NCBI RefSeq assembly: GCF_013141715.1
Contig: NZ_WHOA01000004.1
Coordinates: 62,001-126,000 of the forward strand
Source: Paenibacillus phytorum
GTDB taxonomy: Bacteria; Bacillota; Bacilli; Paenibacillales; NBRC-103111
Length of the DNA stretch: 64,000 nt
Reading direction: 5' to 3'
Shown: positions 1 to 8,408 of the stretch, in pieces
Position numbering within the stretch: the first letter of the stretch is position 1
Layout: the number at the start of each line of letters is the position of its first letter
Notes under the pieces: model-generated
Databases searched by the model: none
What the model saw: the letters and a program-made list of their open reading frames with translations, nothing else
What the model was told of the DNA's origin: nothing
Made by a program: the position numbers and the translations under genes

Positions 1-1647
1 AACTGATTTTTTATTTTGTTCATTTTCTAGATAGTCTCTATCAAAATGGCTCGCATAAATCATCTGTCTAAATTTTCGCATACTCATTTTTCTAATCGTC
101 TTATCGTCAATGATTAAAACATAATCCATACCATTTACAACAGAGTAGAAATCATGAGAAATCATGAGAATCGCACCTTTATAGACTTCAATGGCTTTTT
201 CCAGTGCTATTTGCGTATAGGTGTCTAAATGGCTTGTCGGTTCATCAAGAAGCAATACGTTTGCTTTACTGGCAGAAACTTTAGCCAATTGAAGCATGTT
301 TTTTTCTCCACCAGATAAAGATTCTATCTTTTGATTAACGATTTCTCCTTCAAAGCCATAGTTTGAAAGATACGATCTAATCTCATCATAAGTTTTAAAC
401 CCAGCATCGATGAATTCTTCTAGTATTGTATTGGAATCCTTTAGCACTTCGCCTTGATTCTGAGATAAATAAGCCACTTTAACATCAGCATTTATTTCAA
501 TTGAAGCATGATTATTTGTAAAGATATCTCGGAGTAAAGTCGTTTTCCCGGTACCGTTTGGACCAATAATGGCTACTTTATCCGTAGATTTTATCTCAAA
601 GTTAACATTGTCTAAAAGCAACTCATCAAAGGTAACACTATAATTATTGACATTTACAACAACGGTGTCTTCAATCTCATTTTCAATACCAAAACTAATT
701 TTAGGTTGCTTAATATCAACAAATGGCGCTTTAATTCTACGTGCTTCCAATCTTTCTTGAAACCTAACTCTAGCTTTTAATGCTCTCCCTCTAGATGCTT
801 CTGAATTATACGTTGCGATAGCTCTAAGATTATCAATAATGTTATCGTATCTCTCAATTTCTTCTTGTTCAGCAACTGCGATTTCTTGCAACTCAATTTT
901 TGTCTGAAGTAATGAGAAATTATACTCAATATATCGCCCATCAAACTCTTGGATCTCCATGTTTTCAAGGTGTAGAATTTTGTTGAAACAATGATTCAAT
1001 AGATATCGGTTGTGCGTAACAACTAGCAGCATTCCTTTGTGAGAATTAATCAGATTTTTAAGCGCATTTAGGTTTTCAAAGTCTAAAAATACATCTGGTT
1101 CGTCCATAATCATTAAGTCTGGACTACTAAGCATTTCCTTCATCACTTGAATAAGTTTGAATTCCCCACCACTCAGGTCGGATACCCTAAGATCTTTTAG
1201 CTTCATGAGGTTTGCTAGATTTAGTTTCTTATTAATGTTGCTTTCAAAATCAGCCCCACCGATTGAATCAAATGTGTCTAAAGCCAATTGATACTTTTCT
1301 AATAACGCATCCATATCCGATGATGTTTCCATTTCCGTACAAATAGCTGTTATTTCATTCTGTATCTTAATAAATTCTTCCCCTATATATTCAAAAACTG
1401 TTGTTTCTTTCGTTTTGTCGAATTGTGGGAATTGACTTACATGCCGAATATTACAAGTCGGATCTATTTCTAACTTACCCTCGAACAAATATCTTTCTGG
1501 ATCCATCAGTATATCGATCAATGTACTTTTCCCACTGCCGCTTGTTCCTATAAAAGCGCAATGTTGCGCCTCTTCAAGCGTAAATGAAATGTTTGTATAT
1601 AGTTCTTTTTGCGGAAATGAGAAGGATAAGTTTTCAACTTTTATCAT
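1..1647 (-). CDS. ABC-F family ATPase, C-terminus cut by window edge
   Basis: Two ABC ATPase domains lie in one chain with no membrane segments, which is the ABC-F layout of ribosome-associated or antibiotic-protection factors. The visible 549 residues show a first Walker A (GTSGSGKST, about residues 34-42), signature LSGGE and Walker B MDEPD near 180, then a charged linker, a second Walker A (GPNGTGKTT, near 362), LSGGE and LLLDEPTSHLD. The ATG at 1647 follows AAAGG at 7 bases. The first domain has DEPDVFLD instead of the usual DEPTNHLD, seen in divergent resistance-type ABC-F proteins. The reading frame runs off the left edge. The leader could fold over the start site (see 1648-1738). Which antibiotic, if any, cannot be told from sequence alone. 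Confidence 0.88.
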   Translation of the reverse strand, partial: MIKVENLSFSFPQKELYTNISFTLEEAQHCAFIGTSGSGKSTLIDILMDPERYLFEGKLEIDPTCNIRHVSQFPQFDKTKETTVFEYIGEEFIKIQNEITAICTEMETSSDMDALLEKYQLALDTFDSIGGADFESNINKKLNLANLMKLKDLRVSDLSGGEFKLIQVMKEMLSSPDLMIMDEPDVFLDFENLNALKNLINSHKGMLLVVTHNRYLLNHCFNKILHLENMEIQEFDGRYIEYNFSLLQTKIELQEIAVAEQEEIERYDNIIDNLRAIATYNSEASRGRALKARVRFQERLEARRIKAPFVDIKQPKISFGIENEIEDTVVVNVNNYSVTFDELLLDNVNFEIKSTDKVAIIGPNGTGKTTLLRDIFTNNHASIEINADVKVAYLSQNQGEVLKDSNTILEEFIDAGFKTYDEIRSYLSNYGFEGEIVNQKIESLSGGEKNMLQLAKVSASKANVLLLDEPTSHLDTYTQIALEKAIEVYKGAILMISHDFYSVVNGMDYVLIIDDKTIRKMSMRKFRQMIYASHFDRDYLENEQNKKSV

Positions 1648-1738
1648 AGTGTTACCTTTCTTTATAACTAAAATAGTAACTATTGTTAGATGCATTGCAA
1701 AATATAGATTTTGAGTTTACCGTTGTTAGAGTAACACT
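1648..1738 (-). promoter_or_regulatory. Leader of ABC-F gene with possible start-site pairing
   Basis: On the transcript strand the word AGTGTTAC (plus 1731-1738) is perfectly complementary to GTAACACT (plus 1648-1655), which sits between the ribosome binding site and the ATG. A further T-G pair would reach the AAAGG. Such long-range pairing could hide the start until a ribosome or antitermination event opens it. Several ABC-F resistance genes are known to use attenuation, but no leader peptide is obvious here. Confidence 0.3.
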
Positions 1739-2048
1739 GTTTACAACCAACTTCAATGGGGTCAAATTTCCATGCTACTTCTCAACTATCCTCATAAAAG
1801 CGCCGGAATGAACTCGACTTTGATCTCTGCCGGTTGTAAATGTACCTTATTCATCTTATCTGGCTCCTTGATCAAATAATGATAAGGCGAGAATACCTCC
1901 TGACGAATAGCCAACGGAATAGATCGGGGAGCTCCTAGCTGTTCCATTTAATTCCATTCGCACATAGAAGTCTTCCCTCCTTTCCTTTTGATCATATCAC
2001 CGGCGTTTTTTGCATACTTGACTCGAGTTGTACAATAAAAACTTGCCG
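1739..2048. other. Gene-poor stretch with possible decayed coding fragment
   Basis: No intact gene is seen. On the minus strand a GGAGG at about 1976-1980 precedes two short overlapping frames that each read like protein: one starts at ATG 1947 and runs about 50 codons to near 1795, and the other reads D-F-Y-V-R-M-E-L-N-G just upstream and stops after about 40 codons. A single frameshift would join them, so this may be a broken gene. The product is not recognised. Confidence 0.25.
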
Positions 2049-2327
2049 TTACTTATGATGCGGTTCCCCGCGGTTTATCCGCATCATGCGATTAACCTGC
2101 TCCACCAGCACCAACCGCATCAGCTGCTGTTCTACAGCAAGGCACATGTTCTCCGGTGCCTTATCGTCCGGCACTTCTATCATCTGCACCTTGGCATACG
2201 GCCCAATGCGCCTCACATACTCCGCGATCCCGTCCGAGATTAGCGCTCCTTCAATTTCCCTACGGTTAATATCTGTAGATGCATAACCAACAAACTCCCC
2301 TCGTTTGCTCCATTGGATAAAATACAA
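2049..2327 (-). CDS. Hypothetical protein, probably 5'-truncated
   Basis: The frame encodes about 92 residues that are charged and amphipathic (for example [21 protein letters not shown]), which reads like real protein and not random translation. The product is not recognised. The only available start is a TTG directly after an in-frame stop, with no ribosome binding site. The first codons lie inside the ATTGGATT-type repeat island at 2304-2500, so the original 5' end was probably replaced or lost. No signal peptide or membrane segment is seen. It may no longer be expressed. Confidence 0.4.
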   Translation of the reverse strand: MYFIQWSKRGEFVGYASTDINRREIEGALISDGIAEYVRRIGPYAKVQMIEVPDDKAPENMCLAVEQQLMRLVLVEQVNRMMRINRGEPHHK

Positions 2328-2500
2328 TCAAATCAGGCTCATTCAACCTATTTGCCCGCTTTCATTGGAGTTAATCCAATAGAATGCTCTAAAACCAGCT
2401 TTTCTGAGCTATTTCTACATATTCCACTGTATAAATCCAATGGAACTAACCCCAAACCGCCGATGTCATGAGACATCATTGAATATAATCCAATCAAATC
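2304..2500. repeat. Cluster of ATTGGATT / CCAATG inverted words
   Basis: Words of the form ATTGGATT-(4 to 6)-CCAATG or close variants recur at about 2311-2332, 2364-2382, 2424-2443 and 2478-2495, partly as imperfect palindromes. Between them lies a small hairpin-prone spacer (AGCTTTTCTGAGCT region near 2397-2410). No protein function is implied. The arrangement resembles the other repeat islands at 17054-17238 and 33867-34035 in architecture, though not in the repeated word. Confidence 0.5.
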
Positions 2501-2554
2501 CCTCAAGTTCAGATATTTCGACCTTACTCCCAACTCAAATAAATAAGGTTAAAG

Positions 2555-2586
2555 AAAGGAGGATCCTTTGGCGGATCCTCCTTTTT
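2555..2586. terminator. Orphan bidirectional terminator-like hairpin
   Basis: A perfect 12-bp stem (AAAGGAGGATCC at 2555-2566 pairing with 2573-2584) with a 6-base loop is followed by a T run on the plus strand. No plus-strand gene lies directly upstream. Confidence 0.6.
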
Positions 2587-2808
2587 CTAACCTCAGCCTT
2601 CCTCCGTAAACAATAACAACTTGCTGCAACCTTTGTTTGCAGCCTCCCGTCTAAACTTAAGTAATTTTTACCAATTACATATGAACTTATTTTCATCAGT
2701 TATCCTTATGATCCAAATAGGAAGGGCGTGACGTACAAACTTGCTGGCGAGTGTGGAACTTGAAACTATTATTCCATGGATGAATTTGGGTATTTATTGT
2801 AACAACTA

Positions 2809-2837
2809 TTCACTTTAAACCCCTAGATTCCGATAAT
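2809..2837 (+). promoter_or_regulatory. Possible sigma-A promoter of BIG2 gene
   Basis: TTCACT and GATAAT are separated by 17 bases, 64 bases ahead of the ATG at 2901. The match is moderate. Confidence 0.35.
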
Positions 2838-2900
2838 AAACAGGTTCCATAATTTTCATATACATAATCATTGAGGAACATAATCGGAGGGAATCAGAGC

Positions 2901-5504
2901 ATGAAGTCCAGACAAAGCAAGTGGTTATCCTTGGTATTTATATTAATTCTAGCTACGCAATCTTTAGTAACAGGAACCGCCTTTGCAGCTGATGAGATTT
3001 CTAAACTCGTCCTGAATAAAAACGAACTTGCCTTGCAAGTCGGAGATACAGCTAATCTGACGGCAACCGCCATTTTCGTAAGCGGCTCTACCGAGAATGC
3101 AACCGTCAAAACCGATTGGAATTCAGGTTCGACCGATGTTGCCTCCGTCTATGCGGGTGTGGTGACAGCCAAAAAAGAAGGCAAGGCCGTAATAACTGCG
3201 ACATATATGGGTAAGACTGTAATCGTTAACGTTGATGTTAGCAAAAAGGTAAAATCGTTAACCAAAGATAAACAGTCCCTGGCTCTTCGCCTTAATGCGA
3301 CTGATCAAGTTAAGATTACAGCTTTTTACGATGACGGCACTTCCGAAGATGTAACGAGCAAAGCTGATTATACCGTTGATACCAGCTCCATTGTGACGGT
3401 AACGAATGGCTTAGTGAAGGGACAAAATCCCGGCAGTGCAACGATTACGATTAAATACATGAATCAATCTCTGACATTGCCAGTCGATGTTGAAGTTGTA
3501 AGACGTATTGATGCTGTGAAATCCAGTATATCCTTACTGCTTAATGGAACGGAACCAATCGTACTGAACGCTACCTACCCAGATGGTACAAACGCTGACA
3601 TATCCGCTAAAGCAGTATGGACCACTGACAAACCGAACGTTGCTGATGTAATTAATGGTTCAGTTAAAGGTTACGGTGTAGGTACAGCTAATTTGACTGC
3701 TACATACGGTACTAAGTCGACAACGGTTAAAGTTGATGTGGACAGTACGTTGAAACTCACATTAGATCAACCAAATGTCTTAATGAAGAAAAATGCAATT
3801 AAAGATCTGAAATTAGAAGCAACCTACATCGACAGCGCTACACCTGTTAACTTTACAGATCGCGCTGAATGGGCTTCGAGTGATGAAGATATCGTCCAAG
3901 TCACCAAAGGTAAGCTAACTGCCATATCCATCGGTGAAGCGACGATTTATGCCAAATATGGTGATAAAGTAGTTACAGCTAACGTTGATGTTGAAGTTCC
4001 TCGCCGTTTAGTCGTTAGTACCGACCTACTCTCAATGCAAGTAGGCCAAGTGCTTCCCGCCCTTACTCTGACTGCTACTTATGCCGATGGTACAAGCGAC
4101 AATACCATCGCAGATAGCGCGACTTGGAGCGTGGATAACGACGCCGTTGCATTTGTCAGTAAAGGTTTAGTTAAAGCTTATAAATCCGGTGAAGCCACGG
4201 TAACCGCTAAATACGGCGGTAAAACAACGACAACCAAAGTCGAAGTCGATATCCCTACGACCATCAAAGGAAGTAAAAAAGCCGTTAATTTACAAAAAGG
4301 CGGGTCCGATAAAGTCACGTTGACCGCTTATTTCAAAGACAGCAGAGAATTGGATGTCACATCCCTGGCAGAATGGACGACTAGCTCCAAAGATATCGCC
4401 GAAGTACGGGGCGGAGAAATCACAGGGATCTCTACCGGCACAGCAACGATTACAGGGAAATACGGTACACGCACAACTAGCATTCAAGTATCAGTTGGCG
4501 TACTGAAAAGTTTGACGGTCAGTCAAGAAAAGCTAGTGATGAAAAAAGGCGATTCTGTTACTTTGACAGCAGAAGCTATTTATACCGATGATACAAAAAA
4601 TAGCAATGCAGCCGCAGATGTCATCTGGACAAGCAGTAATCTCAAAGTTGCCACTGTTGACGGAGGTAAAGTAAAAGCTATAGCTTCTGGTGAAACGACC
4701 CTCACTGCTCAACTGGATAGCAAGACAGTTACAATCTCGGTCACAGTCGATATGGCCAGCGACCTTTCGGCGAATGTCGCCAATCTAGTTTTTGACTTAA
4801 ATGAAACAAGATCTATCGTTCTGACGGCAACAGATGCAAGCGGCGCGGCTCGCACTGTCACCAATGAGGCTGAGTGGAAATCAAGCAGCGCCGCCATCGC
4901 GTCAGTATCCAAGGGTGTTGTAACAGCGGTTTCCCGAGGCAAAGCAACCATAACGGCAACTTATGGCGGTAAAAGTGTATCCATTCCGGTTGAAATTGGC
5001 GTGATACAGACACTAGTCGCTGATAAATCTTTCATCGTCACCAAAAGCGGCGATCAAGTACAAGTGAAATTAACCGCTACTTTAGCGGATGGCTCTACCA
5101 AAGATGTCACTGAGACAGCAACCTGGAAAGTCATGTCCTACAAGCTAGGAACTGTCACGGATGGGCTTTTCACAGCAACTGGTTCAGGCAAAACAACGAT
5201 CACCGGATCCTTCGGCGGCAAAATGGTCGCTATTCCCGTGGAAATCGATTCACTGAAATATTTGAAAACAGATGTTGTCAAAATCGAGCTGCAAGAAGGC
5301 AAAACGGCTAAGATTGAGGCGTTGGCTACCTACACAGACGGGTCTGAAGAAGATGTAACCAAGCCTGCATTATGGACATCGTCGAACATCATGATTGCTG
5401 ATGTGAAGGATGGTATCATCCGAGCAACCGGCAAAGGGACTGCTAGAATTACGGTCACATATTCCAACATGAGAACGACTGTACAAGTGACAGTTACGAA
5501 GTAA
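2901..5504 (+). CDS. Secreted multi-domain BIG2 (bacterial Ig-like) protein
   Basis: An 867-residue exported protein. A signal peptide (MKSRQSKWL, then a hydrophobic stretch, cleavage near AFA-ADE, residue 29) is followed by about ten tandem bacterial Ig-like group 2 domains of roughly 80-85 residues. Each ends with a W-x-S-S-x3-A-x-V then G-x-A-x-I-T-A-x-Y-G pattern. BIG2 domains usually act as surface stalks or carbohydrate and adhesion modules. No SLH domain, LPXTG motif or catalytic domain is present, so the anchoring is unclear. The ATG at 2901 is chosen because GGAGGG lies just upstream; a TTG 30 bases earlier precedes that site. A strong terminator follows. Confidence 0.9.
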   Translation: MKSRQSKWLSLVFILILATQSLVTGTAFAADEISKLVLNKNELALQVGDTANLTATAIFVSGSTENATVKTDWNSGSTDVASVYAGVVTAKKEGKAVITATYMGKTVIVNVDVSKKVKSLTKDKQSLALRLNATDQVKITAFYDDGTSEDVTSKADYTVDTSSIVTVTNGLVKGQNPGSATITIKYMNQSLTLPVDVEVVRRIDAVKSSISLLLNGTEPIVLNATYPDGTNADISAKAVWTTDKPNVADVINGSVKGYGVGTANLTATYGTKSTTVKVDVDSTLKLTLDQPNVLMKKNAIKDLKLEATYIDSATPVNFTDRAEWASSDEDIVQVTKGKLTAISIGEATIYAKYGDKVVTANVDVEVPRRLVVSTDLLSMQVGQVLPALTLTATYADGTSDNTIADSATWSVDNDAVAFVSKGLVKAYKSGEATVTAKYGGKTTTTKVEVDIPTTIKGSKKAVNLQKGGSDKVTLTAYFKDSRELDVTSLAEWTTSSKDIAEVRGGEITGISTGTATITGKYGTRTTSIQVSVGVLKSLTVSQEKLVMKKGDSVTLTAEAIYTDDTKNSNAAADVIWTSSNLKVATVDGGKVKAIASGETTLTAQLDSKTVTISVTVDMASDLSANVANLVFDLNETRSIVLTATDASGAARTVTNEAEWKSSSAAIASVSKGVVTAVSRGKATITATYGGKSVSIPVEIGVIQTLVADKSFIVTKSGDQVQVKLTATLADGSTKDVTETATWKVMSYKLGTVTDGLFTATGSGKTTITGSFGGKMVAIPVEIDSLKYLKTDVVKIELQEGKTAKIEALATYTDGSEEDVTKPALWTSSNIMIADVKDGIIRATGKGTARITVTYSNMRTTVQVTVTK

Positions 5505-5513
5505 TACCATTGA

Positions 5514-5550
5514 AACCGTTGTTCCCAAATTGGGGAACAGCGGTTTTTTT
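5514..5550 (+). terminator. Rho-independent terminator of BIG2 gene
   Basis: A 13-bp stem (5514-5526 with 5533-5545) closes a 6-base loop and is followed by seven T. Confidence 0.85.
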
Positions 5551-5647
5551 CAATTTTACAGAAAGCAGCATAGTTTCTTGTACATAGGGGAATATATCCA
5601 TACCTACACTTACAGAACCCATTCAACAAATCTTGGAGGTATGGATC

Positions 5648-6040
5648 ATGGTTTCTAGATTTATGAAGTTGGGGATGGTTTCTTTTTTGTCAATCACAGC
5701 TCTCCTTGGGGCTCATCAGTATCATCGTATGCATTCTCCTGACCAGCAAATGATTTCGCAAGCCGATAGTTGGGAAGCAGCTAAACAAGGCTCACCGACT
5801 TTCTTTGACACGAATCCTTTCGGCATGCCTGGCGCGGATGGTAATTTGCGTACAATGGACAACATGAATAGTCATTCGGCTGCATATGGACTTACACCAC
5901 CAACATCGATGAAGGCTTTAACAGTCCATACCCAGACAGCAAGTGGAGCGAAAGACAAAGCTTCGACTTGGTGGAATTACCTAGGTCTGCTTGGTTTACT
6001 TGGACTGATCGGACTCGGCAAACGTTCCCGGACTTCTTAG
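5648..6040 (+). CDS. Small exported protein with WGxxGxxG-like C-terminal tail
   Basis: A 130-residue protein. The N-terminus (MVSRFMKLGMVSFLSITALLGA) is a signal peptide or anchor. The middle is polar, with Asn, Ser, Thr and Met. The end, WWNYLGLLGLLGLIGLG followed by basic KRSR, looks like the Gly/Leu C-terminal membrane tails known from the WGxxGxxG-CTERM class. The ATG at 5648 follows GGAGGT at 7 bases. The gene lies 143 bases after the BIG2 gene, beyond its terminator, so it is probably transcribed separately. The function is unknown; the tail suggests membrane retention with the soluble part outside. Confidence 0.7.
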   Translation: MVSRFMKLGMVSFLSITALLGAHQYHRMHSPDQQMISQADSWEAAKQGSPTFFDTNPFGMPGADGNLRTMDNMNSHSAAYGLTPPTSMKALTVHTQTASGAKDKASTWWNYLGLLGLLGLIGLGKRSRTS

Positions 6041-6067
6041 TGTGAAATTTGAAGGTTGGTTAAAGAG

Positions 6068-6099
6068 GCCTTGTTCCCGATTTAAGGGAAGGCTTTTTT
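6068..6099 (+). terminator. Terminator after tail-anchored small protein
   Basis: GCCTT-gtt-CCC pairs with GGGAAGGC (with a bulge) and is followed by six T. Confidence 0.6.
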
Positions 6100-6200
6100 C
6101 TGTTTTTACCAGATTGTATGCGGACATTTGTTTATACTATAGACATTTGTTTTGGTTTGCGTTAAACTAAAGGTAGTTCTTCTTTTGAAAGGAGCTTTTC

Positions 6201-7301
6201 ATGGATCGTGAACAGCAAATTTTAGCGCTCATACGTCAAAATCCATTCATTTCCCAAAATGAAATAGCCAGTATGATAGGCATTTCTCGATCCGCTGTTG
6301 CCGGTTATATTGCTGCGTTGACCAAGAAAGGTACGATCCGAGGCCGAGCCTATGTCACATCTGATGAGCTTACAATCATGTGTATCGGCGGCGCGAACCT
6401 CGACAGCAAAGCGGTCAGCAAGCAGGCCATTCGACTGGCCTCCTCGAACCCGGTCACGGTCACCGAATCCTGCGGTGGTGTTGCGCGCAATATCGCAGAA
6501 ACACTCGCTGGTTTATCCTGCCGGACAGCACTCCTAACCGTTGTCGGTGACGATAAGGCTGGCCAGTGGGTGCTTGAAGAAACACGAAAGCGCGGTGTTG
6601 ACGTCAGCCAAACGATTGTCCTACAGGGCGAGAACACGGGGACCTACACGGCGCTGCTCGATGCCACGGGCGAGATGTTTTTAGCTTTTGCCAACATGGA
6701 AATTTACGATAAATGTACACCCCAGCTTTTGATGGACAAATGGTCCCATATTGCCGCTTCACAGCTCGTCATTGCCGATACGAATTTGCCTGCGGATACG
6801 CTCCAAGAGTTAATTAAGCGTTGTAAAGAAGAAGGCATCACGCTATTCATCGACCCTGTCTCTTCCGAAAAAGCAAAAAAGCTCCCGCAGGAGCTTCATG
6901 GTATTACAGCGATTTTCCCTAACCTTGAAGAGGCCCGTCTGCTTGCTGATTCCTCGGTAGAAACCGATCAAGATTATGCCAAGCTGGCTAGAGCTATTCA
7001 GGCACGAGGTGTGAAACACGTATTCATAACCCTCGGCAGCGCGGGTGTCATGTATGTTGGCGAGGAAGGCGAGCAGCTTTTCCCTCCTATTCCTACCAAC
7101 GTCGTGGAAGTAACCGGCGCAGGCGATGCTCTCCTCGCTGGTATCGCTTATGGTGTAACGCATCAACATACCTTTATGGAGGCCTGCTCCTATGGTCTCG
7201 CTGCGGCACATATTACGCTTCAAACCGATCAATCCGTAGCAAGTGAGCTAACCAAAGAACGACTGCAACAAACCATACAATCGATAACTAAAGGAGACTG
7301 A
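6201..7301 (+). CDS. psuK: Pseudouridine kinase with N-terminal winged HTH
   Basis: PfkB-family sugar kinase of 366 residues that phosphorylates pseudouridine to pseudouridine 5'-phosphate, the first step of its breakdown. Residues 1-55 form a winged helix-turn-helix ([20 protein letters not shown]), common in Firmicute PsuK-like kinases and perhaps giving self-regulation. The PfkB domain starts near CIGGANLD (about 61), and the second signature [11 protein letters not shown] (about 304-314) carries the catalytic Asp. The ATG follows AAAGGAG at 6 bases. psuG begins 8 bases after the stop, so the pair forms an operon. The psuG neighbour makes pseudouridine the best substrate guess over ribose or adenosine. 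Confidence 0.88.
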   Translation: MDREQQILALIRQNPFISQNEIASMIGISRSAVAGYIAALTKKGTIRGRAYVTSDELTIMCIGGANLDSKAVSKQAIRLASSNPVTVTESCGGVARNIAETLAGLSCRTALLTVVGDDKAGQWVLEETRKRGVDVSQTIVLQGENTGTYTALLDATGEMFLAFANMEIYDKCTPQLLMDKWSHIAASQLVIADTNLPADTLQELIKRCKEEGITLFIDPVSSEKAKKLPQELHGITAIFPNLEEARLLADSSVETDQDYAKLARAIQARGVKHVFITLGSAGVMYVGEEGEQLFPPIPTNVVEVTGAGDALLAGIAYGVTHQHTFMEACSYGLAAAHITLQTDQSVASELTKERLQQTIQSITKGD

Positions 7302-7309
7302 TCCCTATT

Positions 7310-8224
7310 ATGAACACATCCTACCTGACATTTACCGACGAAGTGAAAGATGCTCTCGCGAACAATAAGCCAATCGTAGCCTTGGAGACAACGATTATTT
7401 CCCATGGGATGCCATATCCGCAGAACATTGAAATGGCTAAAAAGGTTGAGCAAATCATCCGCGATAACGGCGCTGTTCCAGCAACGATTGGCATTATGGA
7501 TGGCAAAATCAAGATCGGCTTGAACGAGCAGGAGCTTGAGGCTTTCGCGACAACGGCCAATGTAGAAAAAGTCAGCCGTCGTGACTTCCCTTACATCCTA
7601 TCGTCCGGCAAAATCGGCGCAACGACTGTAGCTGCAACGATGATCGGCGCGGCGCTTGCCGGCATCGAAGTGTTCGCTACCGGCGGTATCGGCGGCGTTC
7701 ACCGCGAAGGTGAAGTGACGATGGACGTCTCCGCCGACTTGACGGAACTGGCACAAACGAACGTCGCCGTCGTCTGCGCAGGCGTGAAGTCGATCCTCGA
7801 TATTGGCCGTACGCTCGAGTATTTGGAAACCCACGGCGTACCCGTGGTTGGTTTCAAAACGAGCGAGTTCCCGTCCTTCTACGCCCGCGAAAGCGGCTAC
7901 GGCGTAGACTTCCGCCTCGATGAGGCAGCCCAGGTTGCGGCTATGCTGCGCACCAAGTGGGAGCTTGGCCTCGCCGGCGGCGCCATCATCGCCAATCCGG
8001 TCCCCGCGGAATCCGCGATGGCCCATAACGAGATCGAAGGCGTCATTCAGCAAGCGCTGGCTGAGGCCAAAGATCAAAACGTGACCGGCAAGAAGGTCAC
8101 GCCTTTCCTGCTAGCGCGCATCAAACAGCTGACCGAAGGTCGCAGCTTGGAGACGAACATCGCGCTCGTTTACCACAACGCACAAACGGCCGCGCAGGTT
8201 GCGGTTGCCCTTAAAAACAAATAA
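7310..8224 (+). CDS. psuG: Pseudouridine-5'-phosphate glycosidase
   Basis: A 304-residue enzyme of the PsuG (IndA) family that splits pseudouridine 5'-phosphate into uracil and ribose 5-phosphate. The family landmarks are visible: [16 protein letters not shown] near residue 24, the Gly-rich [11 protein letters not shown] near 125, [24 protein letters not shown] near 155 holding the conserved Lys, and SEFPSFY near 184. The length matches the family. It sits 8 bases after psuK and is translationally close, so both steps of pseudouridine catabolism are co-expressed. The third codon position becomes GC-rich in the middle of the gene, with no sign of disruption. Confidence 0.93.
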   Translation: MNTSYLTFTDEVKDALANNKPIVALETTIISHGMPYPQNIEMAKKVEQIIRDNGAVPATIGIMDGKIKIGLNEQELEAFATTANVEKVSRRDFPYILSSGKIGATTVAATMIGAALAGIEVFATGGIGGVHREGEVTMDVSADLTELAQTNVAVVCAGVKSILDIGRTLEYLETHGVPVVGFKTSEFPSFYARESGYGVDFRLDEAAQVAAMLRTKWELGLAGGAIIANPVPAESAMAHNEIEGVIQQALAEAKDQNVTGKKVTPFLLARIKQLTEGRSLETNIALVYHNAQTAAQVAVALKNK

Positions 8225-8302
8225 GCCCCCGCTTATGAGAAAACCTCTATCGAGGCCTTTCGAAGATGAGCGACCGCGTTTAAATGTAGGTTTTATCGCC
8301 AA

Positions 8303-8346
8303 TAAGAAAGTCAAGTTTCTCTGTTAGAAAAACTTATACTTTCTTA
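8303..8346. repeat. Extra long hairpin between convergent genes
   Basis: TAAGAAAGT at 8303-8311 pairs perfectly with ACTTTCTTA at 8338-8346, with further imperfect pairing inside. It stands just ahead of the terminator at 8354 and may help stop or protect the psuKG transcript. Confidence 0.4.
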
Positions 8347-8353
8347 TGTGGTC

Positions 8354-8391
8354 AAAAAACGAACCCCAGAATTTCTGGCGGCTCGTTTTTT
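8354..8391. terminator. Bidirectional terminator between psuG and PHP gene
   Basis: AAAAAACGA pairs with TCGTTTTTT, with an inner CCAGAA/TTCTGG stem. It serves the converging transcripts on both strands. Confidence 0.75.
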
Positions 8392-8408
8392 ACGTTTAAT
8401 GGCTATTC

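Larger units (their letters stand above)
2501..2900. other. Intergenic region upstream of BIG2 gene
   Basis: This gap holds the hairpin at 2555-2586, an unremarkable AT-rich stretch, and the likely promoter and ribosome binding site of the BIG2 gene. Nothing else is seen. Confidence 0.5.

Noticed and set aside
2348..2533. 61-codon minus-strand open frame
   Set aside because: It spans the ATTGGATT repeats and has no ribosome site or protein-like composition.
6120..6170. psuK promoter
   Set aside because: TATACT is a fair -10, but no acceptable -35 is found at 16-18 bases, so it is not listed.
7598..8077. 159-codon minus-strand open frame inside psuG
   Set aside because: Shadow of the GC-rich third positions of psuG, which is clearly the coding strand.
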